DNA of 64,000 nt from an uncultured Planctomycetota bacterium (GTDB taxonomy: Bacteria; Planctomycetota; Phycisphaerae; UBA1845; Fen-1342). The notes under the pieces were generated by a model. It searched no databases. It had not been told where the DNA came from and saw only the letters and a program-made list of their open reading frames with translations. The translations under genes were made by a program, and so were the position numbers. Of the stretch, positions 1 to 9,326 are shown in pieces. The stretch covers positions 1 through 64,000 of the forward strand of contig CAADGL010000013.1 of NCBI GenBank assembly GCA_900696525.1, given 5' to 3'. Numbering within the stretch: position 1 is the first letter of the stretch; every line of letters starts with the position of its first letter.

Positions 1-24
1 AGCGGAAGCGGAGAACGGCGAGCA

Positions 25-157
25 GGGAGCAGGGAGCAGGGAGCAGGGAGCAGGGAGCAGGGAGCAGGGAGCAGGGAGCAGGGAGCAGGGAGCAGGGAGC
101 AGGGAGCAGGGAGCACGGAGCACGGAGCACGGAGCACGGAGCACGGAGCACGGAGCA
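25..157. repeat. 7-bp tandem microsatellite, two unit variants
   Basis: This is an uninterrupted array of a 7-base unit. About 13 copies of GGGAGCA (25-115) are followed without a break by 6 copies of CGGAGCA (116-157). The two blocks differ by one base and are each internally uniform, as expected when one variant unit spreads by slippage. The array is outside any convincing gene and cannot be followed left of the window edge. Confidence 0.95.
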
Positions 158-518
158 GAAATGTGCATCGCGGCGGCTCCATCTGGCAGCGAGCCATCGG
201 CCCAAGGCGCTGGCGCGATGTCTCGGTAGGGCATTGTACCGCCGGGTCGATAACGCGTAAAGGGAATCTTGCCGGCGACTGGCTGGTTCGAGTCGTGGCC
301 GCGCCACTCCGGCCGGCTAGCCAGGAGCCCGACGCGCCGTTACACTCTGCCGGACGTGTGGTCCGCTCCGCCGGCTCGGCGGCGTGGCCGCCGTGCCGCG
401 CGACGGGGTATGCCCCTGTAACGTGTGCAGGACCAGGTCAGGTATGACGCCTGAGGGTCGCGCCGGCGGCCCTTTTTTGTTTCCCGCGACCGGATCGCGG
501 GCGAGCGAGGACGCAGAA
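158..518. other. Intergenic region upstream of nusA
   Basis: I see no convincing coding sequence in this 360-base stretch. In particular there is no rimP, which precedes nusA in many bacteria. Its only clear structure is the hairpin plus T-run at 455-478. A short open frame crosses it, but it lacks a ribosome-binding site and any recognisable product. Confidence 0.6.
455..478 (+). terminator. Terminator-like hairpin in the nusA leader
   Basis: GGGTCGC (455-461) pairs with GCGGCCC (466-472), with one T-G wobble, around a GCCG loop, and is followed at once by six T residues (473-478). This is the form of an intrinsic terminator. It ends 40 bases before the nusA start codon. It may terminate an upstream transcript or act as an attenuator in the nusA leader; the sequence alone cannot separate these. 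Confidence 0.6.
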
Positions 519-1970
519 ATGAACCAGGACCTGCTGAGGATCATCGACAGCATCTGCCGCGACAAGAACATCGAGCGCGAGGGGTTCATGAACGACCTCG
601 AAGGCGCGATGTCGATGGCGGTGCGGAAGGCGTTTGAGACCGAGGACGCGGAAGTGCACCTCGATCCGCTGACGGGTCACATCTCGGCCACGGTGCAGAG
701 CAAGCCGGTCGACATGCAGACGCTGGGGCGCATCGCCGCCCAGACGGCCAAGCAGGTCATCATCCAGCGCACGCGCGAGCGCGAACGCGCGAGCATCTTC
801 GAGGACTTCACCGAGCGCCGCGGAACCATCGTCACCGGCCAGGTGACGCGCGTCGAGGGGGGGAACCTCCTCGTCAACATCGGCCGAACCGAGGGCTTCC
901 TGCCGCGCAGCGAGCAGATCCCCGGTGAGACGCACGAGGTCGGCGACCGGCTGCGCGTGCTCATCCTCGAAGTGCGCGAGCAGCCCAACCAGGTGAAGAT
1001 CATCCTGTCGCGCTCCCACCCCGAGTTCATCACGCGGCTCTTCGAGCTCGAAGTGCCGGAGGTCGCCGAACGCATCATCGAGATCCGCGCCCTGGCCCGC
1101 GAGGCCGGCTATCGCACAAAGGTCGCCGTCAGCAGCATCGACTCCAAGGTCGATGCCGTCGGCGCCTGCGTCGGCGTCCGCGGCAGCCGCATCAAGAACA
1201 TCGTCGAGGAGCTCGGCGGCGAGAAGATCGACATCGTGCGCTGGAACGAATCGAGCCAAATCCTGATCCAGAACGCGCTCAAGCCCGCCGAGGTCCAGGA
1301 GATCGCCCTGTGCCTCGAACTGGGCAAGGCCACCGTGGTCGTCGCCGAAGACCAGCTCAGCCTGGCCATCGGCAAGCGCGGCCAGAACGTGCGCCTGGCG
1401 GCCCGCCTCACGGGCTGGGACATCGATATCCTGACGCCCGCCGAATACAACAAGAACCTCGAGCTGATGGAGCAGTCGCTGCGGCGGGTTGAGGGCGTGG
1501 ATGACGTGCTGCTCGACAAGCTGGTGGCAATCGGCTGCGTCTCGGTTGCGGACATCGACGAATTGGGGCCCGATCCGCTGGTCACGGACCTGGAGATCCC
1601 CAAGGAACTCGCCGACCGCATCGTCGAGGAGGCCGGCGAAGAGGTCATCCGCCAGGAAGAAGAGAAGGAAGCCGCGAAACGCGCCGCCGCCGAGGCCGCC
1701 GCCCGCGGCGAGACGCTCACCCCGGCCGTCGAGGAGACGCCTTCGGCCTTCGTCGCGACCGAGGCGGCAGACGCGGCCGCAACCGGCACGGTCGAGGCAG
1801 CCAATGGCACGCAGGCGGCGTCGGGCGCAACCGAGGCCGCCGAGCAACAAGAGCCTGTCGTAAAAGCGACGGAGGCGCCGCAGACGCCGTCCGCCACTGA
1901 CGAGGCTGTCCCGGAGGCCGACACGATCGCCGACGAGGCATCAGCGGGCGAGGAAGCCGAGAAGCCGTAA
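519..1970 (+). CDS. nusA: Transcription termination/antitermination factor NusA
   Basis: NusA binds RNA polymerase and nascent RNA and modulates pausing, intrinsic and Rho-dependent termination, and antitermination. The 483-residue protein has the N-terminal polymerase-binding domain (about 1-100), an S1 domain (about 101-167), and two KH domains with GxxG-type loops (GVRG near 219 and GKRG near 285). A helix-hairpin-helix-like segment (about 320-380) and a low-complexity acidic and alanine-rich tail follow. I chose the ATG at 519 because the conserved N-terminus ([10 protein letters not shown]) begins there, although the frame stays open upstream. Neither rimP nor infB is adjacent, so the usual operon is broken up here. 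Confidence 0.96.
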   Translation: MNQDLLRIIDSICRDKNIEREGFMNDLEGAMSMAVRKAFETEDAEVHLDPLTGHISATVQSKPVDMQTLGRIAAQTAKQVIIQRTRERERASIFEDFTERRGTIVTGQVTRVEGGNLLVNIGRTEGFLPRSEQIPGETHEVGDRLRVLILEVREQPNQVKIILSRSHPEFITRLFELEVPEVAERIIEIRALAREAGYRTKVAVSSIDSKVDAVGACVGVRGSRIKNIVEELGGEKIDIVRWNESSQILIQNALKPAEVQEIALCLELGKATVVVAEDQLSLAIGKRGQNVRLAARLTGWDIDILTPAEYNKNLELMEQSLRRVEGVDDVLLDKLVAIGCVSVADIDELGPDPLVTDLEIPKELADRIVEEAGEEVIRQEEEKEAAKRAAAEAAARGETLTPAVEETPSAFVATEAADAAATGTVEAANGTQAASGATEAAEQQEPVVKATEAPQTPSATDEAVPEADTIADEASAGEEAEKP

Positions 1971-2024
1971 GAGGCCATTGCGGTGCCGCTCATATCGGCC
2001 CCAGGCACAACGTGAGATCGTCCC

Positions 2025-2061
2025 GCGCAACCGCTTCCTCGCGGGCGCGGCTCGGATCATG
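2025..2061 (+). repeat. Dispersed repeat R, copy 1
   Basis: This is one of four copies in the window of a roughly 34-37 base sequence running from GCGCAACCGCTTCCTC to GGCTCGGATCATG. The others are at 20242-20275 and 20289-20322 (inverted) and 23663-23699 (direct). It lies between the convergent nusA and subtilisin genes. No gene is associated with this copy. Confidence 0.85.
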
Positions 2062-2119
2062 GAAGAAACCCCCTGGGCGCGGCTCGCATCGGGTTCCGGC
2101 CGCGACAAATCAAGGCAAG

Positions 2120-2166
2120 AAAAAACGGCGTGGCGCAGCGGCCGATTGCCGTCTGCGCCACGCCGT
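2120..2166 (-). terminator. Intrinsic terminator of the S8 peptidase gene
   Basis: A perfect 14-bp stem is formed by 2125-2138 and 2153-2166. Its loop can itself fold (CGGC with GCCG). On the minus strand it is followed by six T residues (2125-2120). It lies 51 bases past the stop codon of the minus-strand peptidase gene and would end that transcript before it runs into nusA. Confidence 0.9.
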
Positions 2167-2217
2167 CTAACAAACTCGCGCGTCAGATCCCGGGGGCGCT
2201 GACGCCGGGTGTCATTC

Positions 2218-4551
2218 CTACTCCTGGCAGCCGAAATCGCCGAGCAGGATGCCCAGGTCGGACTGGCCCACGAAGCCGTCGCCGTCCAGGTCTCCGCCGG
2301 TGTTCGGCGGGACGTTCTGGCCGAAGTTTCCGAGCAGGATGCCAAGGTCGGACTGGCCGACGAAGCCGTCACCGTCGATGTCGCCGACGCAACCCGGGAC
2401 GTCCACGCACTCGACGGTCTGGGCGATGATCTGCATGCCGTCGACCTGCCAGCCGCGGAAGCTGTTGTAGAGGCCATCGACGCTGTCAAAGCGGAAGGCG
2501 ATGGTGACCTGCTGCCCGGAATAGGCGGCCAGGCTGACCTCGGCGGTGCTCCACGAGCTGGGAGATTCTGCGCAGCGCAGCACCTCGCTGCCGTTCACGC
2601 GAACCGTCGCCTGGTCGTAGGCGGCGAGGTTCTCGGTTTCGAGCGTGTAGCAGAATCGCAGCTTCAGGGAGCCGCTCGGCCCGATCGACGGCAGCGTGAT
2701 CGGGGTTGCGGTCAGGTTGCCGGCGGTGGTGCCGACGTCGAAGTTGCACGCGGGGATCTGGCCGTAGTAGGCCCAGGTCCCGCCGTCGCACGACCCCTGG
2801 CCAACGGGGCAGTTGTTCGTGACCTTCCACAGCCCGGTGGCGGTCCACCCCTGCGGAATGCCGGAGTTGAAGTTCTGGGTGTAGATCGTGTTCGTGACGA
2901 GCACGCCTACGTCGGCCGAGAAGACGTTGGTCGGCGCGTTGTACGGGGCGGTCCGCACGCCGCTCTCCTGGCTCTCCGCCGAAACGTAGAACTCGGGGGT
3001 GCTGTTGCAGTTGGGAGCGGGGAGGGTGGCGGTGTAGAGCTCGCCGCCCTGCGAGACCAGCGCGACGGTCTGGTAGACGCCGCCGTTGTAGCGGTAGTGC
3101 AGTTTCTCGCTGCCGGGGATGAGCGTGTCGGGGCCGGGGCGGACGCGGACGGTGAAGTCGGCGGTCTGTCCCGGAGCCAGCAGGTTGGGCGGCGTGCCGA
3201 CGACGCTGATGCTCAGCCCGGGCGGGTTGTTGACGAGCGTGCGCTCCGCGTTGATGCGGCCCCAGCCGAAGAACTGGTCCCAGCCCGGCGCGCCCTTGTC
3301 ATCGACGTTGGCGATGAGCGCGGCGATGACCTGGTCGTTGGTCAGGCCCGGGTTGTAGGACCACAGCAGGCACGCCAGGCCCGACGTGTGCGGCGTGGCC
3401 ATCGACGTGCCCGAGTAGCAGTCGTAGGTGTTGGTCTGGAGCGTGGACCAGACGTTCTCGCCCGGAGCCGACAGGTCGCACTCGGGACCGTAGTTCGAGA
3501 AGCTGGCGATCGTGTCGTTGTTGCGCGTCGCGCCAACGCCCATGCACAGCGGGAACTTCGCCGGATACGCGATGACGTTTCCGGCGTTGTTGCCGTTGGC
3601 CGCGATCAGAACCATGCCGGTGTTGTGGCCGTAAGCGACGGCGTCCTTGAAGAACTGGATGCCGGTGTAGTACTGGAGGCTCATCGTGCCGACGTTCGCA
3701 CCATGATCGGCGGCCCAGATGATGCCCTCGCCGCAGTCGGTCTCGTTGCCGCTGCAACCGGTGAGCACCTTCACCGGCAGGATCAGCGCGCCCCACGAGA
3801 CGCCCGCAACCCCGAGATTGTTGTTGCCGATCGCCGTCGCCGTGCCGGTGCAGTGCGTGCCGTGCGGGCAGTCCGCGTCGGAGACTTGCGTATTGTTGAG
3901 GACGGTGTTCCAGCCCTGAAGCACCTTGTTGCCGAAGTCGACGTGATTCTGCACGCCGGAGTCGATCACCGCGAGCGTGACGTCATTCTCGCCGGTCCAG
4001 AGATCCCAGGCGCCTGGGGCGTCGATGTCGGCGTCCGGCGTGCCGACGCCGGCGCAGGTGTTCTGGCCCGTGTTGTGCATTCCCCAGAGCTGGGTGAACG
4101 CGGTGTCATTGGGGATCGTGTCCGCGACGCCGCCGATTCCGTCGAGTTCGACGGAGCTGAAGACCTGCGGGAAGCGCTTGAGCGCCGCGGCCAGGGCGCG
4201 GACATCGCTGCCCGGCGGGACGTTCACGAGGTAGTACCGGTCCAGGCCGATCTGCGCGGCCAGCTCCGGATTGCCGAACGGAAACGCAACCACGGGCCCG
4301 ACGGACTGCACGCCGTGAATCGCAAGCGTCGCATCCAGCTTCGGATCGCCGAAGAACAGGCCTTCCGACTGTGCGATCGCGGGGATCGGGTGATGTCCGG
4401 GCTGCACCTGAACGACGACATGGGTCGTCGGATAGCCGCCGTACACGTCCGGCGCGTAGACGGGCTGTCCGACCAGTGTGACCTCCGCCAGGCTGCTGCC
4501 GGCCAGCGCGAGCGCAGCCGTCAGGGCCATGGCGCTACGGATGAACTGCAT
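2218..4551 (-). CDS. Secreted subtilisin-family (S8) serine protease with dockerin-like tail
   Basis: This 777-residue exported protease has a signal peptide (about 1-22) and an S8 catalytic domain. The triad is visible as D197 (VIDSG), H230 (HGTHC) and S383 (GTSMATPH), with oxyanion N319 (AANGN). The C-terminal half holds beta-rich segments of unknown role. The last 55 residues or so contain two EF-hand/dockerin-like repeats (GDIDGDGFVGQSDLG and a near copy). Such tails are common in this phylum without an obvious cohesin partner, so their use here is unknown. GGAGG sits 7 bases before the chosen ATG at 4551. An intrinsic terminator follows the gene, which appears to be monocistronic. Confidence 0.93.
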   Translation of the reverse strand: MQFIRSAMALTAALALAGSSLAEVTLVGQPVYAPDVYGGYPTTHVVVQVQPGHHPIPAIAQSEGLFFGDPKLDATLAIHGVQSVGPVVAFPFGNPELAAQIGLDRYYLVNVPPGSDVRALAAALKRFPQVFSSVELDGIGGVADTIPNDTAFTQLWGMHNTGQNTCAGVGTPDADIDAPGAWDLWTGENDVTLAVIDSGVQNHVDFGNKVLQGWNTVLNNTQVSDADCPHGTHCTGTATAIGNNNLGVAGVSWGALILPVKVLTGCSGNETDCGEGIIWAADHGANVGTMSLQYYTGIQFFKDAVAYGHNTGMVLIAANGNNAGNVIAYPAKFPLCMGVGATRNNDTIASFSNYGPECDLSAPGENVWSTLQTNTYDCYSGTSMATPHTSGLACLLWSYNPGLTNDQVIAALIANVDDKGAPGWDQFFGWGRINAERTLVNNPPGLSISVVGTPPNLLAPGQTADFTVRVRPGPDTLIPGSEKLHYRYNGGVYQTVALVSQGGELYTATLPAPNCNSTPEFYVSAESQESGVRTAPYNAPTNVFSADVGVLVTNTIYTQNFNSGIPQGWTATGLWKVTNNCPVGQGSCDGGTWAYYGQIPACNFDVGTTAGNLTATPITLPSIGPSGSLKLRFCYTLETENLAAYDQATVRVNGSEVLRCAESPSSWSTAEVSLAAYSGQQVTIAFRFDSVDGLYNSFRGWQVDGMQIIAQTVECVDVPGCVGDIDGDGFVGQSDLGILLGNFGQNVPPNTGGDLDGDGFVGQSDLGILLGDFGCQE

Positions 4552-4755
4552 CGACTTTCCTCCAATGGGGTGTGTGGCATGGCGAACATCGAACCCGGCT
4601 CGCCACCGGGCTCGACTGCCTATTAGACCACGCGCGGGCACAAGCCGCAATGAGAAAAACCGGCTCGGGGGATACGGCCTGCGCGCCCGGGAGCGGAGGA
4701 GACCCCCGGCGATTGTGCCTGGGGCATCGGATCGGACGTGCGCGCCGTCTGCTGG

Positions 4756-4800
4756 CCGCGACCCCGCTTGCCCCGACCCCGCTTGCCCCGACCCCGCTTG
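4756..4800. repeat. 15-bp GC-rich tandem repeat upstream of purE
   Basis: There are three consecutive copies of a 15-base unit (CCCCGACCCCGCTTG, the first copy with one change), with a partial fourth running to 4807. The array ends about 18 bases before the first purE start codon, so it lies in or beside the purE leader. Confidence 0.85.
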
Positions 4801-4824
4801 CCGCGACGCCGGGCACGCCCGAGA

Positions 4825-5337
4825 ATGTCGCCCATGTCACCGCTCGTCGGAATCATCATGGGCAGCCGCTCCGACTGGGACACGCTGTGCCACGCCGCGG
4901 ACACGCTCGACCAGCTCGCCGTTCCGTACGAGACCCGCGTGGTGTCCGCCCACCGCACACCCGACCTGCTGTTCGAGTACGCCGGCTCCGCCGAGGGACG
5001 CGGCCTCGAGGTGCTGGTCGCCGGCGCCGGGGGCGCGGCGCATCTGCCCGGCATGGCCGCCGCGAAAACCGTCCTGCCGGTGCTGGGCGTTCCGGTCGAG
5101 TCGCAGGTGCTGCGCGGGTTGGACTCGCTGTTGTCGATCGTGCAGATGCCCGCCGGCGTGCCGGTCGGAACGCTCGCGATCGGCAAGGCCGGCGCGATCA
5201 ACGCGGCGTTGCTGGCGGCGGCGATCCTCGGGGCGCGGCATCCGGGAGTCCGAGACCGGCTGCGCGCCTTCCGCGAGGCTCAGACGCGCGACGTCCTGGC
5301 GCAGCCCGACCCGCGGGCCCCGGGGCCGGCCGGATGA
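4825..5337 (+). CDS. purE: N5-carboxyaminoimidazole ribonucleotide mutase
   Basis: PurE class I moves the carboxyl group of N5-CAIR to C4, giving CAIR in de novo purine synthesis. The family motifs are plain: MGSRSDW near the N-terminus, SAHRTPD, and [11 protein letters not shown]. The protein is about 170 residues, the usual length. Two in-frame ATGs (4825 and 4834) are possible; the second gives the more typical N-terminus. The stop codon overlaps the purK start (ATGA), so the two are translationally coupled, as in many bacteria. Confidence 0.95.
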   Translation: MSPMSPLVGIIMGSRSDWDTLCHAADTLDQLAVPYETRVVSAHRTPDLLFEYAGSAEGRGLEVLVAGAGGAAHLPGMAAAKTVLPVLGVPVESQVLRGLDSLLSIVQMPAGVPVGTLAIGKAGAINAALLAAAILGARHPGVRDRLRAFREAQTRDVLAQPDPRAPGPAG

Positions 5338-6428
5338 ACGTCGGCATCATCGGCGCCGGTCAGCTCGGACGCATGCTCGCCCTCGCCGCCCATCGCCTCG
5401 GAGTGCGCTGCCGCCTGTTCGACACCACGCCGGATGCGTGCGGAGGACAGGTCGCCGAGCTGCACGTGGGGGAGATGTCGGACCGAACGGCCCTGGAGCG
5501 CTTCGCGGCCGGACTGGATGTCGTCAGTTTCGAGTTCGAGAACGTGCCGGTCGAGGCCGCCGCGTGGCTCGCACAGCGGGTTCCGGTGCATCCGTCCCCC
5601 GCCGCCTTGGCCGAGGCCCAGGATCGCCTGCGCGAAAAGCAGCACTTCAAACAGCTCGGCATTCCGGTTCCGACCTTCGCCGCCGTGGATTCGCCGGGCG
5701 ACGCGCCGGCATTGCAGGCCGCGGTCGATCAGGTCGGCCTGCCGGCCATCCTGAAGACGCGACGGCTGGGATACGACGGCAAAGGGCAATCCCGCCTGAC
5801 CATGCCGGCGGACGTGGCCGCCGCCGGACGGGCCCTCGCGGGGCAGCCCGCGATCATCGAGGCGCTTGTCCCGTTCGAGCGCGAGTTGTCGCTGCTGGCC
5901 GTGCGCGATCGCACGGGCGGCCTGGCCTACTACCCGCTGGTCGAGAACGTGCACCTTGAGGGAATCCTGCGCGAGTCGCGGCCGGCGGCGGACGCGCCCG
6001 CCGCGACGCTCCAGAAACGCGCGGAGGAGTACGCCTCGGCCTTGCTGCGCTCGCTCGACTACGTGGGGGTGCTGGCGCTGGAGCTCTTCGAGGTCGGTGG
6101 GAGGCTGCTCGCCAACGAGATGGCGCCGCGCGTCCACAACAGCGGGCATTGGACGATCGAGGGCGCCGAGACCAGCCAGTTCGAGAACCACCTGCGGGCG
6201 ATCCTCGGCTGGCCGCTCGGCTCCACACAGGTCGTCGGCTGCCCGGCGATGGTCAACCTGGTCGGCGCCCTGCCCGACCCGGCGGCGGTCCTCGCCGTTC
6301 CGGGCGCTCACCTGCACCGTTATGGCAAGGCGCCCCGGCCGCGGCGCAAAGTCGGCCACATCACTATTTGCGCCCCCGACCCCCGGACCCGCGACCAGCG
6401 CCTCGCCGCACTCCGCCGGCTTCTCTGA
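5334..6428 (+). CDS. purK: N5-carboxyaminoimidazole ribonucleotide synthase
   Basis: PurK is an ATP-grasp enzyme that carboxylates AIR with bicarbonate and ATP to N5-CAIR, the substrate of PurE. The 364-residue protein starts with a dinucleotide-fold-like motif ([11 protein letters not shown]). It carries the ATP-grasp lysine region ([14 protein letters not shown]) and the conserved C-terminal active-site stretch ([13 protein letters not shown]). It overlaps purE by four bases. Nothing unusual was seen. Confidence 0.95.
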   Translation: MNVGIIGAGQLGRMLALAAHRLGVRCRLFDTTPDACGGQVAELHVGEMSDRTALERFAAGLDVVSFEFENVPVEAAAWLAQRVPVHPSPAALAEAQDRLREKQHFKQLGIPVPTFAAVDSPGDAPALQAAVDQVGLPAILKTRRLGYDGKGQSRLTMPADVAAAGRALAGQPAIIEALVPFERELSLLAVRDRTGGLAYYPLVENVHLEGILRESRPAADAPAATLQKRAEEYASALLRSLDYVGVLALELFEVGGRLLANEMAPRVHNSGHWTIEGAETSQFENHLRAILGWPLGSTQVVGCPAMVNLVGALPDPAAVLAVPGAHLHRYGKAPRPRRKVGHITICAPDPRTRDQRLAALRRLL

Positions 6429-6574
6429 GGACGGGCGTTGGCCGGCAAGTCGATACAGACGCGGCGCCCGCGCGAAATAGCGGACCCGGCGAGAGACCCG
6501 GCCGGCTTTTTGGAACAATACCATTGGGGGAAGGTGCGTAGACTATTGCAGGCGATCAAGGACGGGGGCGCGAC

Positions 6575-7708
6575 ATGGAGAGCGAGATCGAGAAGCTCAG
6601 AGAGCAGTTCCCAATCACGCGGAACTTCAACTTCCAGAACCACGCCGCCGTGGCTCCGATCTCACGGCCGGCGGCCGAAGCCCTGTGCGGGTACGCCAAA
6701 GAGCTGTGCGAGACGGCGTACCTGAGCGGGGCGTACTATCGCGCCGCGGATCGCGTGCGCCAGCAGGCGGCCCGGCTGATTCACGCCGATCCTGCGGAAG
6801 TCACGTTCATCAAGAACACCTGCGAGGGGATCAACTACGTCGCGAACGGCGTCCCGTGGCTGACGGGGGACAACATCGTCTCGACGACGATGGAGTTCCA
6901 CGCGAACGTCTATCCGTGGATGAACCTGGAAAGCCGCGGCGTGACGCTGAAGCGCGTGCCGGAAGAAGGTGGGCGCGTGCCGTTCGACCGCATTGCGGCG
7001 GCGATCGACAAGCGGACGCGGCTGGTGGCGGTGTCGGCGGTGCAGTGGTCGAACGGGTTCCGGATGGACCTGGCGCGGCTGGGGGAGCTGTGCATCGAAA
7101 AGGGCGTGCTGCTGTTCGTGGACGCGATCCAGGCGCTGGGGGTCCATCGCATCGACGTGAAGTCGATGCACATCGACTTTCTGGCCGCCGGCGGGCACAA
7201 GTGGCTGGTCGCGCCGGAGGGGATCGGCATTTTCTACTGCTCGCGGGAGCTGATCGGGCACCTGCGGCCGAGCGAGCCGGGCTACCTGAGCATGAAGCAC
7301 GGGTATGACGCGGTGGAGCCGAAGTTCGACCTGCACGACGACGCGCGGCGTTTTGACAGCGGGGTCTACAACCTGGCGGGGATCTGCGCGCTGGGGGCAT
7401 CGCTCAAGCTGCTGCTGGATTTCGGGATCGACAACATCCTCTACCGGGTGAAGGAGAACACCGATCTGCTGGTCGAGGGGCTGCGCCGCAAGGGCTGGAC
7501 GGTGCACAGCCCCCGGACGCCCAGCGAGTGGAGCGGGATCGTCTCGTTCTCGTCCGAGAAACATGATAACGATGCTCTGCGCAAGCACTTGCGCTCTGAG
7601 TTCAAGATCATCCTGGCCACGCGGCTGGGCCGCCTGAGAGCCAGCCCTCACTTTTACAACACGCGCGAGGAGATTCAGCAGGTGCTCGACGCCCTGCCGG
7701 CGTGCTGA
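6575..7708 (+). CDS. Class V aminotransferase (cysteine desulfurase-like fold)
   Basis: This is a 377-residue PLP enzyme of the class V family, which includes cysteine desulfurases, selenocysteine lyases and isopenicillin-N epimerase-like proteins. The Schiff-base lysine is K209 in GGHKW, and D183 in VDAIQ should contact the PLP ring nitrogen. There is no clear mobile cysteine loop of IscS or SufS type, so I would not call it a desulfurase. A purine-rich ribosome-binding stretch precedes the ATG at 6575. The neighbours (purK, a small protein) do not reveal its substrate. Confidence 0.85.
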   Translation: MESEIEKLREQFPITRNFNFQNHAAVAPISRPAAEALCGYAKELCETAYLSGAYYRAADRVRQQAARLIHADPAEVTFIKNTCEGINYVANGVPWLTGDNIVSTTMEFHANVYPWMNLESRGVTLKRVPEEGGRVPFDRIAAAIDKRTRLVAVSAVQWSNGFRMDLARLGELCIEKGVLLFVDAIQALGVHRIDVKSMHIDFLAAGGHKWLVAPEGIGIFYCSRELIGHLRPSEPGYLSMKHGYDAVEPKFDLHDDARRFDSGVYNLAGICALGASLKLLLDFGIDNILYRVKENTDLLVEGLRRKGWTVHSPRTPSEWSGIVSFSSEKHDNDALRKHLRSEFKIILATRLGRLRASPHFYNTREEIQQVLDALPAC

Positions 7709-7815
7709 ACTCGCCGGACACGCGAAACTTGCGGCGGATTCGCGCTTCCGTTTCGCCGATGGGGTATACTCAGGGTACTGGCGGGTCAGGGCTTACGGGG
7801 AAGGGACGCAGGACG

Positions 7816-8061
7816 ATGCGCAAGACGCTTACAACGCTGCGGTGCGTTCCGCGGTTCGGATACGACAACACCGAGGTTCGAATCGTCGAGCTCGAGGTCG
7901 GCGAGCTCGATCATGACAGCCTGTTAGAATCGCTCCAGCGCTGGTTCGCCATGCGCGGCATCAGCGATGCCGTCTTCGACATCGACGCCGACGACGACGG
8001 CTACTTCGCGATCATCAACGACGAAGTCTACGCCGAGACCTGGGGCCGGTCGCTGCTCTGA
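7816..8061 (+). CDS. Small acidic protein of unknown function
   Basis: This predicted 81-residue protein starts MRKTLTT and has an acidic C-terminal half (DIDADDDGY). I recognise no domain. The ATG at 7816 follows a plausible ribosome-binding sequence (ACGCAGGACG), and a TATACT hexamer at 7765-7770 could be a promoter -10 element. Its last 34 bases overlap the 3' end of the convergent PEP-CTERM gene. The frame is open further upstream, but that part looks non-coding. Confidence 0.6.
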   Translation: MRKTLTTLRCVPRFGYDNTEVRIVELEVGELDHDSLLESLQRWFAMRGISDAVFDIDADDDGYFAIINDEVYAETWGRSLL

Positions 8062-9152
8062 ACGCGCCGCCGCGCTCCGATGACCCCCAGCAGCGCCGCG
8101 GCCAGGGGCACCGCCGACGCCGGTTCCGGCACCCACAGGATCGCCTCCTGGATTCCATCGCGAATCGCGTACCCGCCGACATAGAACAGCCCATCACTCT
8201 CAAAAACGCTCGTCGCGTACGACGCGTAATACTCTGCCGGAAGCACACTGTGCAGGTCGAGCCAGCTATCCGCGGTTCCCCTCCAGATGACCGCGCGCGT
8301 GAACGGAGACCCGGGAAACACGGCCTGCCCGACCTGATGTTCGCCGTCAGGGCTGACCGCGTTCGCCTGTGAGGATTGCGCCCCGGGAGGGTGGAGACTG
8401 ATCCAGCTATCGGCGGTGCCCGCCCACATCGCCGCGTGGGCCTGTACCCCCGGCCGCGTCCAGCCCACCTGTTGTGATCCGTTCGTGTCGAAGCATCCTG
8501 ATGCCACCGCCCCTGCTGGATGAAGATCGACCCAACTGGCCGCCGTCCCGCTCCAGATGCTCGCATGCTGATTGCCGCCGAACCTGGCGAAGCCCGCCTG
8601 CTGTGCCCCCGTCATCGCGTAGGCGACCGACTCCGCCGCCCCTCCCGGGTGCAGGTTCACCCAACTCGCGCTGGTGCCGTGCCAGATTCCGGCACGATTC
8701 GCGCCGCCGATTGCGGCAAACCCGGCTTGCTGTGCGCCATTCGTGTCGAGCGCTTCCGAGAGGAACGCCCCTGCGGGATGAAGGCTGACCCAGCTATCGG
8801 CGGTTCCCATCCACAGGCCGGCCTGGTTGGGGCCGCCGCCGAAGCGCGCGTAGCCCACCTGCTGGCCATCGGCCGTCGCGTATGCCGTCGAACCCCAAGG
8901 GCCCGCGCCCGGAGGATGAAGGTCCGTCCAGCTTGCGGCGGTTCCGTTCCATAGCGCGGCATGGCCGGTGCCGCCGACCTGCACCGTCCCGGCCTGCCGG
9001 GATCCGTCGAGACCGCGCACCCACGACTGCTCGGTTCCAGGCGGGTGCAGACTCACCCACGACCAGTCGACCCATGCCGACGCGACCGCGGTCCCAGCCG
9101 AGAGAGTCGCGGCGATGACGAGCCGTCGCCCCGCGCAAGGCGTGATACCCAT
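8028..9152 (-). CDS. Secreted HAF-repeat protein with PEP-CTERM sorting signal
   Basis: This 374-residue exported protein has an N-terminal signal peptide. About seven repeats of 45 residues follow, each with a W-x2-LHP-type core followed by a segment ending in A-x-W-x-GTA. They resemble the HAF family of extracellular repeats, and seven copies would suit a beta-propeller. The C-terminus is a PEP-CTERM signal: VPEPAS, a hydrophobic stretch, then RRR. In bacteria with the exosortase system this signal directs membrane processing and export. GGAGGAG lies before the ATG at 9152. The cargo function is unknown, and no exosortase gene is in the window. Confidence 0.85.
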   Translation of the reverse strand: MGITPCAGRRLVIAATLSAGTAVASAWVDWSWVSLHPPGTEQSWVRGLDGSRQAGTVQVGGTGHAALWNGTAASWTDLHPPGAGPWGSTAYATADGQQVGYARFGGGPNQAGLWMGTADSWVSLHPAGAFLSEALDTNGAQQAGFAAIGGANRAGIWHGTSASWVNLHPGGAAESVAYAMTGAQQAGFARFGGNQHASIWSGTAASWVDLHPAGAVASGCFDTNGSQQVGWTRPGVQAHAAMWAGTADSWISLHPPGAQSSQANAVSPDGEHQVGQAVFPGSPFTRAVIWRGTADSWLDLHSVLPAEYYASYATSVFESDGLFYVGGYAIRDGIQEAILWVPEPASAVPLAAALLGVIGARRRVQSSDRPQVSA

Positions 9153-9326
9153 GGCTTCTCCTCCTCTTTGAGATATGGGCCCGACGCCGGGCAGGCTCTT
9201 ACTCTGACGCGCGGGCACGTCGTTTGTCAATGTGCAAGTCGAGGCTGCCACCGTGTTCGCCGACACGTCCCTCGGATAGAGTATTCCGCAGGCGCCCTTG
9301 CCGGGCGCACCGCGATCGGGAAACGA

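Noticed and set aside
241..310. tRNA-like T-arm (GGTTCGAGTC near 286)
   Set aside because: The flanking bases do not pair as a T-stem and no acceptor or anticodon arm fits.
163..447. Short gene before nusA
   Set aside because: It has no ribosome-binding site or domain, and its composition matches random GC-rich reading.
2209..4626. Long open frame opposite the subtilisin gene
   Set aside because: It lies wholly antisense to a gene with clear catalytic motifs, has Val/Arg/Ala-rich shadow composition and no domain; GC-rich codon bias makes such frames common.
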